Assembly (NCBI GenBank): GCA_046757585.1
Contig: JBHHYR010000200.1
Location: 1-7,306, forward strand
Direction: 5' to 3'
Source: JBHHYR01 sp046757585
GTDB lineage: Bacteria; Desulfobacterota; Binatia; HRBIN30
DNA: 7,306 nucleotides
The notes beneath the pieces are model-generated. The model worked only from the letters and a program-made list of their open reading frames with translations. It was not told the origin of the DNA and did not search any database. Position 1 is the stretch's first letter. Every line of letters begins with the position of its first letter. The translations under genes were made by a program, and so were the position numbers. Shown piece after piece: positions 1-6,038 of the stretch.

Positions 1-113
1 GGGCCCTGTTTTCAACGGGCTGCTAGCACCGTTGGCGCCCTGTGCAGGAATCCCGGCCGGGTTGGCATCGGAATGCGGCAGGTTTCCAGCGACTCAGGAA
101 TCGCCGCCTCCGG
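1..113. other. Non-coding edge with a short hairpin
   Basis: No supportable gene lies between the window edge and the stop codon of the aspartic protease. Positions 4-19 can fold as a small hairpin: CCC (4-6) pairs with GGG (17-19) and GTT (8-10) with AAC (14-16), with one bulged T at 7 and a three-base loop. It is followed by GGGCTGCTAG. A perfect ten-base palindrome, CCCGGCCGGG, sits at 52-61. Read on the minus strand these lie downstream of the protease, so the hairpin could mark the end of that transcript, but there is no clear U-tract and I do not call a terminator. The motif CAGCCCGTTGAAAA (minus strand) resembles short dispersed intergenic repeats I associate with environmental GC-rich genomes; that is recollection only. 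Confidence 0.35.
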
Positions 114-476
114 TCACTTGAGAGGAATGGCTGGGAGGCGCTTCAGGTTGCGGCTCGCCGGGTCGATGGTGATGCCGACCGACTCGAGGGCCGTCACCCC
201 GAGGAGCGGCTCGGCATCGTCGGGACCAAAGATGACCCGTCCCGCCGTGACCTCACCCATGAACTCGATCTGAACGAGGCCGAACCGGTACTCGCGAACG
301 GAGCCGTCGGCCAGCTCATAGGCCGTGGTCCCGGCCACCTCGAGGCCGATCTTTTCAAGCTCGCAAGCCGGGGCCAGGGAATCCGTGGCACCGGTATCGA
401 CGAGAAAGTCAGCCTCGAACGCGCCGTCCTGCGTGCCCGGCCGCCGCAAGGTTACCGTCACGTGCGTGAGGCCCAT
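114..476 (-). CDS. Retropepsin-like (clan AA) aspartic protease, single domain
   Basis: A 120-residue protein that looks like a stand-alone bacterial retropepsin-fold protease. The catalytic motif is VDTGAT at residues 26-31, with Asp27 as the catalytic residue, preceded by a hydrophobic strand (FEADFL). A second family landmark, LLGVTALESVGITIDP, lies at 91-106; the Leu-Leu-Gly flap-side motif followed by a helix is usual in this family. The opening MGLTHVTV is also typical of small clan AA proteases, which supports the ATG at 476. As in retroviral proteases one chain supplies only one aspartate, so the active enzyme should be a homodimer. There is no signal peptide or membrane segment, so it is probably cytosolic. 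Its substrate is unknown. No good ribosome-binding site precedes the ATG. It lies 146 bases beyond the CoA-transferase stop, in a stretch with no clear promoter or terminator, so co-transcription is uncertain. Confidence 0.85.
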   Translation of the reverse strand: MGLTHVTVTLRRPGTQDGAFEADFLVDTGATDSLAPACELEKIGLEVAGTTAYELADGSVREYRFGLVQIEFMGEVTAGRVIFGPDDAEPLLGVTALESVGITIDPASRNLKRLPAIPLK

Positions 477-622
477 ACAAAGAAACGTACCACATGCCGA
501 TTGTGGCTCAAAGCGTACGGCTAAAGGCTCCCCCTGGCCGCCATGGTAGAGTGCTCCGCGGGTCGGCTAGCGCTCGGGAACATCACACAACGGACATTCT
601 CGATAACGGGCACCACGCCTCA

Positions 623-1834
623 TCAAACGACTGCCTGGTCCTTCAGCGTCGCGATCTGTTCCCAGCTGTAACCGAGCAGGTCGGTGAGGATCTCTTCGGT
701 GTGCTGCCCGAACTCCGGCGCCGGCGTTCTAACTTGCCCCGGGGTCTCGCTGAGGCGGACGGGAACACCGACGACCTGCGTTGTACCAAACTGCGGATGG
801 TCAAAGTCAATGATGTAGTCGTTGGCCCGTACCTGCGGGTCGTCGGGAAGGTCGTCGACGCTGTTGACGATGGTGAAGATGAAGTCGCCGCCGGCGCGCA
901 GGAAGCGGAGCCACTCGTCGCGGGGCTTGGTCGCGAAGATCTCGTCGAGAATCTCGACGGCGGCTCCAGCGTTGGCTGCTCGGACCCGGATGTCTGTGAA
1001 GCGTGCGTCCTCGGCCAGTTCCGGCCGCCCCAGGGTTCGGCAGAAGTCGGCCCAATAGCGATCCGGCTGCAGCATGCCGAGACAAATCCACTGGCCGTCG
1101 CTGCAGCGATAGTGGTTCCAGAGCGGGTTCGACGCGTACTTGCGGGACATGCGGGGTATGGCGAAGCCCATCATCAGCCGGGCCGCCACGCTGAGCCCTT
1201 GCAGAAAGGTCATGCTGCCGAGATGCGATGCATCCACTGCCTGCCCAACGCCGAAACGCTCGCGCGCCAGCAACGCGGTCAGAATACCGCAGGCCAGCAT
1301 GACCGCGCCCATCTGATCGGCAATGCCACCCGCGATCTGCAGCGGTGGCATGTCGGGATCGCCCACCGCCAGCATGATCCCGGAGCGCGCCAGACCCAAC
1401 TGGTCGAACGACGGATCACCACTTTCGGCGCCTTCCGGCCCGTAGCCCGTGGCACGCGCGTAGATCAACTTCGGATTGTGCTTCCGCAGCGTCGCGTAAT
1501 CGAGCCCGAGCCGGGCCGCCACACCGAGGCGGTAGTTCTGCACGAAGACGTCCGACTTCGCCACGAGCTGGTAGACGATTTCCCGCGCCGCGGGCTTCTT
1601 GAGGTCGAGGGTGAGGCTCTTCTTGTTCCGGTTGTTGGCTTCGAAGTAGAAGTTTGGGCGATCAGAAAGGTCCACGCCGCTCATCTTCAGCATGCCGCGG
1701 CCGGGATCCCCGCGCTCGCGCTCCTCGATCTTGATCACCTCCGCACCGAGGTCGCCGAGCATGGCGGAGCAGACGGGGCCTTGTTGCCAGATCGTCCAAT
1801 CGATCACCCGGATCCCTTCCAGCGGCATGGGCAT
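623..1834 (-). CDS. Class III CoA-transferase, CaiB/BaiF family
   Basis: A 403-residue cytosolic enzyme expected to move coenzyme A between carboxylic acids (for example from a succinyl- or acetyl-type donor) through an aspartyl-CoA mixed anhydride. It opens with the family's N-terminal signature LEGIRVIDWT (residues 5-14), followed by LGDLGAEVIKIE (26-37) and NRNKKSLTLDLK (68-79). The catalytic aspartate, equivalent to Asp169 of formyl-CoA transferase, is Asp173 in GGIADQMGA, just before the ILTALLARERFGVGQ helix that is also diagnostic. Length is normal. The frame is open up to 2143, but those extra codons are a shadow of the neighbouring membrane protein gene. The start at 1834 is chosen because AGGAGG sits eight bases upstream and the homology begins there; ATG at 1828 is a less likely alternative. 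It follows the small membrane protein by 55 bases and probably shares its promoter. The acid substrate cannot be read from the sequence. Confidence 0.93.
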   Translation of the reverse strand: MPMPLEGIRVIDWTIWQQGPVCSAMLGDLGAEVIKIEERERGDPGRGMLKMSGVDLSDRPNFYFEANNRNKKSLTLDLKKPAAREIVYQLVAKSDVFVQNYRLGVAARLGLDYATLRKHNPKLIYARATGYGPEGAESGDPSFDQLGLARSGIMLAVGDPDMPPLQIAGGIADQMGAVMLACGILTALLARERFGVGQAVDASHLGSMTFLQGLSVAARLMMGFAIPRMSRKYASNPLWNHYRCSDGQWICLGMLQPDRYWADFCRTLGRPELAEDARFTDIRVRAANAGAAVEILDEIFATKPRDEWLRFLRAGGDFIFTIVNSVDDLPDDPQVRANDYIIDFDHPQFGTTQVVGVPVRLSETPGQVRTPAPEFGQHTEEILTDLLGYSWEQIATLKDQAVV

Positions 1835-1842
1835 AGCCTTGT

Positions 1843-1848
1843 CCTCCT
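1843..1848 (-). promoter_or_regulatory. Ribosome-binding site deciding the CoA-transferase start
   Basis: A full AGGAGG (minus strand) lies eight bases before the ATG at 1834. It fixes the start of the CoA-transferase and argues against the 103-codon upstream extension of the same frame. Confidence 0.85.
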
Positions 1849-1889
1849 CAAGCTGAGTGTCGCCCGCCAGATTTGCTGAGATTTCCCGC

Positions 1890-2210
1890 TTACCTCTCGC
1901 GCAGGAGATCGCGGATGTCCACGAGCACCCGCGTCTGGCCATCCAGCTGCCCGTCGATCGACTCGAGGCGAGAATCGATGCCGCGCAGCATCGACTGCAG
2001 CAATTCCACTGATCGTTCTTCCGCCCCGGCGAGGCCGAAATACATCGAGATCCACATCCCAACGATGGCCAGGACCACGCCGAGTTCACGAAGCACGCCG
2101 AACAGTTCGAGGACGAGAACGACCAGGCCGAGTAGGAGGACAATCGTTGAAACCCGCCAATACGTATTGCTCCAGAAGACGCTCAGCAAAGGTCGGTGAT
2201 CGTGTTGCAT
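1890..2210 (-). CDS. Small two-helix membrane protein with coiled-coil tail
   Basis: A 106-residue protein of unknown function that I do not recognise as a named family. A polar N-terminus (MQHDHRPLLS) is followed by two close hydrophobic helices, about residues 20-40 (VSTIVLLLGLVVLVLELF) and 43-62 (ELGVVLAIVGMWISMYFGLA). Then comes a charged, heptad-like amphipathic segment, about 63-106, with regular Leu/Ile spacing (VELLQSMLRGIDSRLESI onward), ending RDLLRER. This suggests a membrane hairpin carrying a coiled coil for oligomerisation or partner binding. Two starts are possible: ATG at 2210 (chosen) or GTG at 2219, which adds MPE. Neither has a Shine-Dalgarno sequence, and the promoter at 2235-2263 would leave only a very short leader. 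It is the first gene before the CoA-transferase and may be translated in low amounts. Function would be a guess. Confidence 0.72.
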   Translation of the reverse strand: MQHDHRPLLSVFWSNTYWRVSTIVLLLGLVVLVLELFGVLRELGVVLAIVGMWISMYFGLAGAEERSVELLQSMLRGIDSRLESIDGQLDGQTRVLVDIRDLLRER

Positions 2211-2234
2211 CTCAGGCACGGTTGTCGAATTGTG

Positions 2235-2263
2235 ACGCTACGGTTCTTGGACAATCCTGTCAA
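2235..2263 (-). promoter_or_regulatory. Sigma70-type promoter for membrane protein and CoA-transferase
   Basis: On the minus strand a perfect -35 box TTGACA (2263-2258) is followed by an exact 17-base spacer and a -10 box TAGCGT (2240-2235), which keeps the three most conserved bases of TATAAT (first, second and sixth). Transcription should start near 2228, about 18 bases before the ATG at 2210 and about 9 before the GTG at 2219. It lies in the 107-base gap after the quinone oxidoreductase gene, the only gap in this part of the window long enough for a promoter, and separates two likely transcription units. Confidence 0.6.
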
Positions 2264-2317
2264 CGCCGCCCATCGCTCGCATCCGCGTACCATCCACAGC
2301 CAACGGCGCGGTCGGTC

Positions 2318-3295
2318 TTAAACGCGTAGCACCACCTTGCCGACGTGCGCGCTCGATTGCACCACGCGATGCGCTTCGGCAGCTTCACTGAGTGGCAGCA
2401 CGCGATCGATGACCGGCTTGATGCGACCGGCGGCGAGCGCTGCGCCGAAACGCTCCCAGAAGCGCGACACGATCTGCGCCTTGTCGGCAACCGAACGCGC
2501 GCGCAACGTGGAGCCTATCACGCGCAACCGGCGCAGCAGCAGCACCGCCAGGTTGATCTCCGCCTTCGCACCACCCATGAGGCCGATGATCACCAGGCGT
2601 CCCTCGGAAGCGAGACATTCCAGATTGGAGGCGAGGTACTTGCCACCAATCGAGTCGAGGACCACGGCGACGCCGCGACCATCGGTGGCGGCGCGCACTT
2701 TGGGCGCAAAGTCCCCCTCGCGGTAGTTGATCGCGACGTCGGCCCCGAGCTGGCGGCAGCGCCGGCACTTGTCGTCGCTGCCGGCGGTGATGACGCAGCG
2801 CGCACCGGCCTCGCGCAGCAGCTGAATGGACGCCGTGCCGACCCCGCTGCCGCCACCGTGCACCAGTGCCGCGCCGCCCGAATCGACCTCCCCGAGCAGG
2901 AAGAGGTTCAGAAAGGCGGTCAAAAACACTTCCGGCAACGCTCCAGCTTCCTCGATGGTCAGCGCGGCGGGGACCGGCATGGCGCAACCGTGATGCACGA
3001 CGGCCTCTTCCGCATAGCCGCCGCCAGGCAGCAACGCCATGGCGCGGTCGCCGATGCGCCATCCGGTCACGGCTGCACCGATCTCGACCACCTCCCCAGC
3101 ACACTCCAGCCCCAGAATCGGAGATGCCCCGGGTGGTGGAGGATACATGCCCTGCCGTTGCAGGAGGTCGGCCCGGTTCACTGCGGTCGCGCGCACGCGA
3201 ATGCGGATGTCGGCGCGCCCGAGCGCCGGAGACGGCGCGTCACCGATGTGCAGCACCTCTTCCATACCCGGGGTGTCGAACAGGATCGCCTTCAT
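2318..3295 (-). CDS. NAD(P)H:quinone oxidoreductase, PIG3 type, zinc-free MDR
   Basis: A 325-residue cytosolic member of the medium-chain dehydrogenase/reductase superfamily, quinone oxidoreductase branch, closest in style to the PIG3 (TP53I3) group. These enzymes use NADPH to reduce quinones or related reactive carbonyl compounds. The N-terminal GroES-like catalytic domain holds NRADLLQRQGMYPPPPGAS (40-58), the hallmark of the PIG3 group, then GLECAGEV (62-69) and GDRAMALLPGGGYAEE (82-97). The Rossmann domain has the nucleotide loop VHGGGSGVGTASIQL (145-159), then GADVAINYREGDF (185-197). The usual zinc ligands of alcohol dehydrogenases are absent. Length is typical. The frame continues upstream to 3610, but the ATG at 3295 has GGAGG six bases before it and homology starts with MKAILF. 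It follows the four-helix membrane protein by 37 bases, so co-transcription is likely. Confidence 0.92.
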   Translation of the reverse strand: MKAILFDTPGMEEVLHIGDAPSPALGRADIRIRVRATAVNRADLLQRQGMYPPPPGASPILGLECAGEVVEIGAAVTGWRIGDRAMALLPGGGYAEEAVVHHGCAMPVPAALTIEEAGALPEVFLTAFLNLFLLGEVDSGGAALVHGGGSGVGTASIQLLREAGARCVITAGSDDKCRRCRQLGADVAINYREGDFAPKVRAATDGRGVAVVLDSIGGKYLASNLECLASEGRLVIIGLMGGAKAEINLAVLLLRRLRVIGSTLRARSVADKAQIVSRFWERFGAALAAGRIKPVIDRVLPLSEAAEAHRVVQSSAHVGKVVLRV

Positions 3296-3301
3296 TGATT
3301 G

Positions 3302-3306
3302 CCTCC
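3302..3306 (-). promoter_or_regulatory. Ribosome-binding site deciding the quinone oxidoreductase start
   Basis: GGAGG on the minus strand, six bases before the ATG at 3295. It rules out the 105-codon upstream extension of the same frame, which overlaps the preceding gene in another frame. Confidence 0.8.
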
Positions 3307-3332
3307 ACGGTGACAGTAGCACACGACGGTCA

Positions 3333-3965
3333 CTACTCCGTCTTGCGGCGCCGTCCCGCGTCCGGAGGTCGGCGTGGGGTTGCAGGTGTGGCGCTCGCGT
3401 CTGCGCTCTCGAGCCGGCGGACGGCCAAGTGGTCGAGAATGTACTGCTTCTTGCGCCGCACGCGCTCGAGCTTCGATTCGACGCCGCGTTCGCGCTGCCG
3501 CAGCGCGTCGAGCTTACCCAGCAGCTGCTTCTCGCGCTGCGTGAGCGCCCGCAGTCGCATCTGGCGAGACCGGGCCGACCCCGACAGACCGGGTAGCCCC
3601 GTCTGCGCAACCACGATCATTGCCGGAAGCAGTCCCCACAGGACGGCCAGGACCAGGAGGATGGCTGTATGGCCGCGGATGAACCCAACGCGTTCCCCCG
3701 GGAAGAACCACCAATCCAAAATCCACAGGTTGGCGACCTCGTACGACAGGCCAATGACGAAAGCCAGCGCGCACGCGGGCAGCAGGCCGAAGACTGGCAC
3801 GAGACTCGCGATGCCTCCCATGGTGAACCCGAAGACCGCGACGACGTTGAGGAGCGGCGTCTGCGGCTGACGGTACACCCACAGGTTGAGCACACGTGCG
3901 AGCAGCTCCGTGACCACGCCGATCGCCATGCCAATCAGCATGCTCCGCAGTACAAACGCCGCCAT
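3333..3965 (-). CDS. Four-helix membrane protein with C-terminal coiled coil
   Basis: A 210-residue integral membrane protein that I do not recognise as a named family. Four hydrophobic segments are visible at about residues 5-28, 38-60, 61-82 and 98-121. Between the third and fourth is an aromatic, probably interfacial loop with NLWILDWWFFPGERVGF (79-95). After the fourth comes a long charged region, about 133-185, rich in Arg, Lys, Glu and Leu with heptad-like spacing (LTQREKQLLGKLDALRQRE and onward), predicted as a coiled coil. The last 25 residues are Pro/Arg-rich and likely disordered. The basic tail suggests a cytosolic C-terminus by the positive-inside rule. The ATG at 3965 has GGAG five bases upstream. 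It starts 26 bases after the phosphatase stop and ends 37 bases before the quinone oxidoreductase, so it sits inside a likely operon. Its function is unknown; an anchor or scaffold is only a guess from its shape. Confidence 0.8.
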   Translation of the reverse strand: MAAFVLRSMLIGMAIGVVTELLARVLNLWVYRQPQTPLLNVVAVFGFTMGGIASLVPVFGLLPACALAFVIGLSYEVANLWILDWWFFPGERVGFIRGHTAILLVLAVLWGLLPAMIVVAQTGLPGLSGSARSRQMRLRALTQREKQLLGKLDALRQRERGVESKLERVRRKKQYILDHLAVRRLESADASATPATPRRPPDAGRRRKTE

Positions 3966-3991
3966 GGCACTCCGGGGTGACCAGCTCCGGC

Positions 3992-4666
3992 TTACAAGCG
4001 TCTGCCAGACATGCTTGTGGCCGTGGGTCGACTGGGGCGCTGCCCGCCACGGGAAAGCTCAGCAGGTCGAAGCCGCAGGTGATCGACGCGATTGAGTGCC
4101 TCCGCCCGCCAGCGGCCATTGTCGCGGCTGATCACGTGGATTGAGGCAAGGTCGGCAACGAGGGCGGCCCGTTCGGAATCGTTGAGCTGCAACAGCTCGG
4201 TGAGCACACAGCGGATGATACCCTTGTGGACCACGAACAGAAGGTCGCCTGGGGGGGCGTCGGCGAGGACCGCTCGTAACGTCCGCCCGACTCGACGGCG
4301 GAAGGCCCGGGTCGATTCGCCCGCCGGGTAGCGGAAGTCGCCGTCGCGCACCGCCCAATGGGCGTACACCTCCGGATCGCGCGCCCGGATCTCCTCGACT
4401 GTGAGACCTTCCCAAGCGCCGAAATTGATTTCGTCAAAGCCCGCGACGCGCCTCACAGCGGAGCCTCGACACACGATCGTGGCCGCTTCGACGGCGCGGC
4501 ATAGCGTGCTGGCATATACCGCGGCGAATCTCTGGCCAGTCAGCGCCCGGCGCACTCGTTCCATCTGCGTGCGCCCGAGGGCGCTCAAGGGCACGTCGGT
4601 TCGGCCGTAGTAGCGAATACTGGATTGCCCGTCGGTTTCTCCGTGACGAACCAGTGTGAGCCGCAT
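3992..4666 (-). CDS. Histidine phosphatase family (phosphoglycerate mutase-like)
   Basis: A 224-residue cytosolic protein of the branch 1 histidine phosphatase superfamily, which works through a phosphohistidine. LVRHGETDGQ at residues 5-14 carries the nucleophile His8 with Arg7. YASTLCRAVEAA (51-62) holds the second phosphate-pocket arginine, Arg57. FDEINFGAWEG (77-87) holds the acid/base Glu79. VVHKGIIRCVL (145-155) holds the second histidine, His147. The layout matches phosphatases such as PhoE or CobC better than a true glycolytic mutase, but the substrate cannot be decided. About 25 residues after position 200 (Pro/Arg/Ser-rich) are an unconserved-looking tail. A TTG at 4705 would extend the protein by 13 residues; ATG at 4666 is preferred because family members begin within a few residues of the RHG motif. 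The Shine-Dalgarno is weak. It lies 72 bases after the HD gene. Confidence 0.9.
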   Translation of the reverse strand: MRLTLVRHGETDGQSSIRYYGRTDVPLSALGRTQMERVRRALTGQRFAAVYASTLCRAVEAATIVCRGSAVRRVAGFDEINFGAWEGLTVEEIRARDPEVYAHWAVRDGDFRYPAGESTRAFRRRVGRTLRAVLADAPPGDLLFVVHKGIIRCVLTELLQLNDSERAALVADLASIHVISRDNGRWRAEALNRVDHLRLRPAELSRGGQRPSRPTATSMSGRRL

Positions 4667-4738
4667 CGTGGCTCTTTGCCTAAGGGAAACCACGGCCGTG
4701 TACAAGGGGTATCCCCAGCGCCACTAGGTCCGGTCCCC

Positions 4739-6022
4739 TCATCCGCCGCGATGTTCGCTGGGGTATCCGAAGAACTCGCGTCCAGCATCCGCCGCTCGCG
4801 CCATCCGGTCCGGCGGGACGAACACGTAGAGCCGCCACAGTTGGGCGTACCGGCCCTCCAGTGCTTTGATCTCGGAGCTGGGCTGCTGCCCAGGTGCGTT
4901 GAGCGGCACCACACCTGCTGGCGTGCGTACCGGCGCTGCTGCTTCCTTCATCACCGTCAGGGCGGGACAGTAGAGGATCACCTCCGACGCATCGCAGCGC
5001 AGCACCCGCGCCAGGGTGTCCTCGGCTTCATGGCGCGTCTCGACGGAATCGTGGTAGCGGGCGACCAGGCCTCGGCGCGCCTCTTCGCCTACGCGCGAGG
5101 CTGAAACGACGTAGCCGCGTTTGAGGAGGACACGGGTTTCCAAGCGCTCCACGAGCCGTGTGATGCGCGTGTCGGGCGCTCCAGCGCGCGGAAGCCGGCG
5201 CAGGCGTTCGAACACGCTCCAATCATTGAGTTGCAACAACTCCTCTTCGCCGAGGGCGCTATGTTCCCGCGCCAGCTCGACGGCTTTTGAAATCATCGCG
5301 CCGGCGACCACCTTGGTGTGGTGGTAGTACACCCGTTCGGTCAGAAAATAGCGCATGCGCAACAGCTGCACCGTTTCCGACCGTGCGTCTGGCCGTTCCA
5401 TGCCATGCTTGGTCATGTTGATAGCCAACTGGTCTCGGTCGACTATGAAGTGGCGAAAAATGCGGTCGTCGTAATTCTGCGCCAGCCCCGCGAAGTACGA
5501 ATCCCGCCGCAGGTAGTCGAGCAGATCGGCGTCGATCGTGCTCGACACGATCTGGGACGCCCAGGGAGGAACGGTGACCGTGGTGCCGGCGCCAGCACCC
5601 AGCAGGGCCGCGACGTGCTCGTGCAGCCCGAGCGTCGTGAGCCGGTGCCCGAACGGCCCTTCAAGGAGCTTGCGTAGCCGCGGCCCCTTGTCGTGACGGG
5701 GAAACAGCCGCCGCTCATCTTCGAGGGTATGGCCGAAGGGGACGTGCGTGACATCGTGCAGGAGCGCCGCCACCCCGATGGCCTCCTCTAACTCCGGGTC
5801 GACCGGCGTGCCGGCTGCGCGCACCGCGGCGACGATGCGCTTGGACAGCGCGTTGCTGCCCAGTGAATGATCGAAGCGCGTATGAACGCACCCCGGATAG
5901 ACCAGACTGGCCGTGCCGAGTTGCTTGATGCCCCGCAAGCGTTGCACCTCCGGAAAGTCGAGCACCCGGGCTTCGACGGGGCCAAGAGCAATGTCGCCGT
6001 GAACGGGATCGCGGATGAGCAT
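4739..6022 (-). CDS. HD-domain phosphohydrolase, SAMHD1/YdhJ-like (probable dNTPase)
   Basis: A 427-residue protein of the COG1078 HD superfamily, whose characterised members include human SAMHD1 and bacterial dNTP triphosphohydrolases that split dNTPs into deoxynucleoside and triphosphate. The start, RDPVHGDIALGP (4-15), then FPEVQRLRGIKQLG (23-36), is strikingly SAMHD1-like. The metal-binding set is complete by hand alignment: His52 (in HTRFDHS), His89-Asp90 (in LLHDVTHVPFGH) and Asp166 (in IDADLLDYLRRDSYF). Further active-site matches are Arg49, His98, His134, Tyr170 and Asp174. Asp22, Gln27 and Arg30 align with the SAMHD1 guanine-nucleotide activator site. Length is normal for bacterial members. 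There is no membrane segment. It starts 16 bases after the acyl-CoA dehydrogenase stop with only a weak, distant GAGAG, so coupled translation is plausible. The exact nucleotide substrate is inference. Confidence 0.9.
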   Translation of the reverse strand: MLIRDPVHGDIALGPVEARVLDFPEVQRLRGIKQLGTASLVYPGCVHTRFDHSLGSNALSKRIVAAVRAAGTPVDPELEEAIGVAALLHDVTHVPFGHTLEDERRLFPRHDKGPRLRKLLEGPFGHRLTTLGLHEHVAALLGAGAGTTVTVPPWASQIVSSTIDADLLDYLRRDSYFAGLAQNYDDRIFRHFIVDRDQLAINMTKHGMERPDARSETVQLLRMRYFLTERVYYHHTKVVAGAMISKAVELAREHSALGEEELLQLNDWSVFERLRRLPRAGAPDTRITRLVERLETRVLLKRGYVVSASRVGEEARRGLVARYHDSVETRHEAEDTLARVLRCDASEVILYCPALTVMKEAAAPVRTPAGVVPLNAPGQQPSSEIKALEGRYAQLWRLYVFVPPDRMARAADAGREFFGYPSEHRGG

Positions 6023-6038
6023 CAGTGCTGGGGTGCTC

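Noticed and set aside
484..511. Possible promoter TTGAGC, 16-base spacer, TACGTT before the aspartic protease
   Set aside because: The -10 box matches only three of six bases and the spacer is short. Such matches arise easily by chance.
494..1879. A 461-codon open frame on the plus strand
   Set aside because: It is the antisense shadow of the CoA-transferase, whose minus-strand frame has complete family motifs and an AGGAGG. The plus-strand product shows no domain, only composition bias (His, Arg, Val, Glu).
2345..3298. A 317-codon open frame on the plus strand
   Set aside because: It lies antisense to the quinone oxidoreductase. Its product is low-complexity His/Gln/Arg-rich without recognisable motifs.
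3310..3333. GTGAC/GTCAC inverted repeat between the membrane protein and oxidoreductase genes
   Set aside because: It is a five-base stem with a fourteen-base loop that runs into the upstream gene's stop codon. It is too weak for a terminator or operator call.
2866..3870. A 334-codon Arg/Ser/Pro-rich plus-strand frame across two genes
   Set aside because: It crosses both the oxidoreductase and the membrane protein genes in antisense, with shadow-type composition and no motif.
4251..4257. Run of seven G inside the histidine phosphatase gene as a phase-variation tract
   Set aside because: It encodes Ala-Pro-Pro in frame (residues 137-139) and is short. The protein is intact on both sides, so there is no sign of frameshifting.
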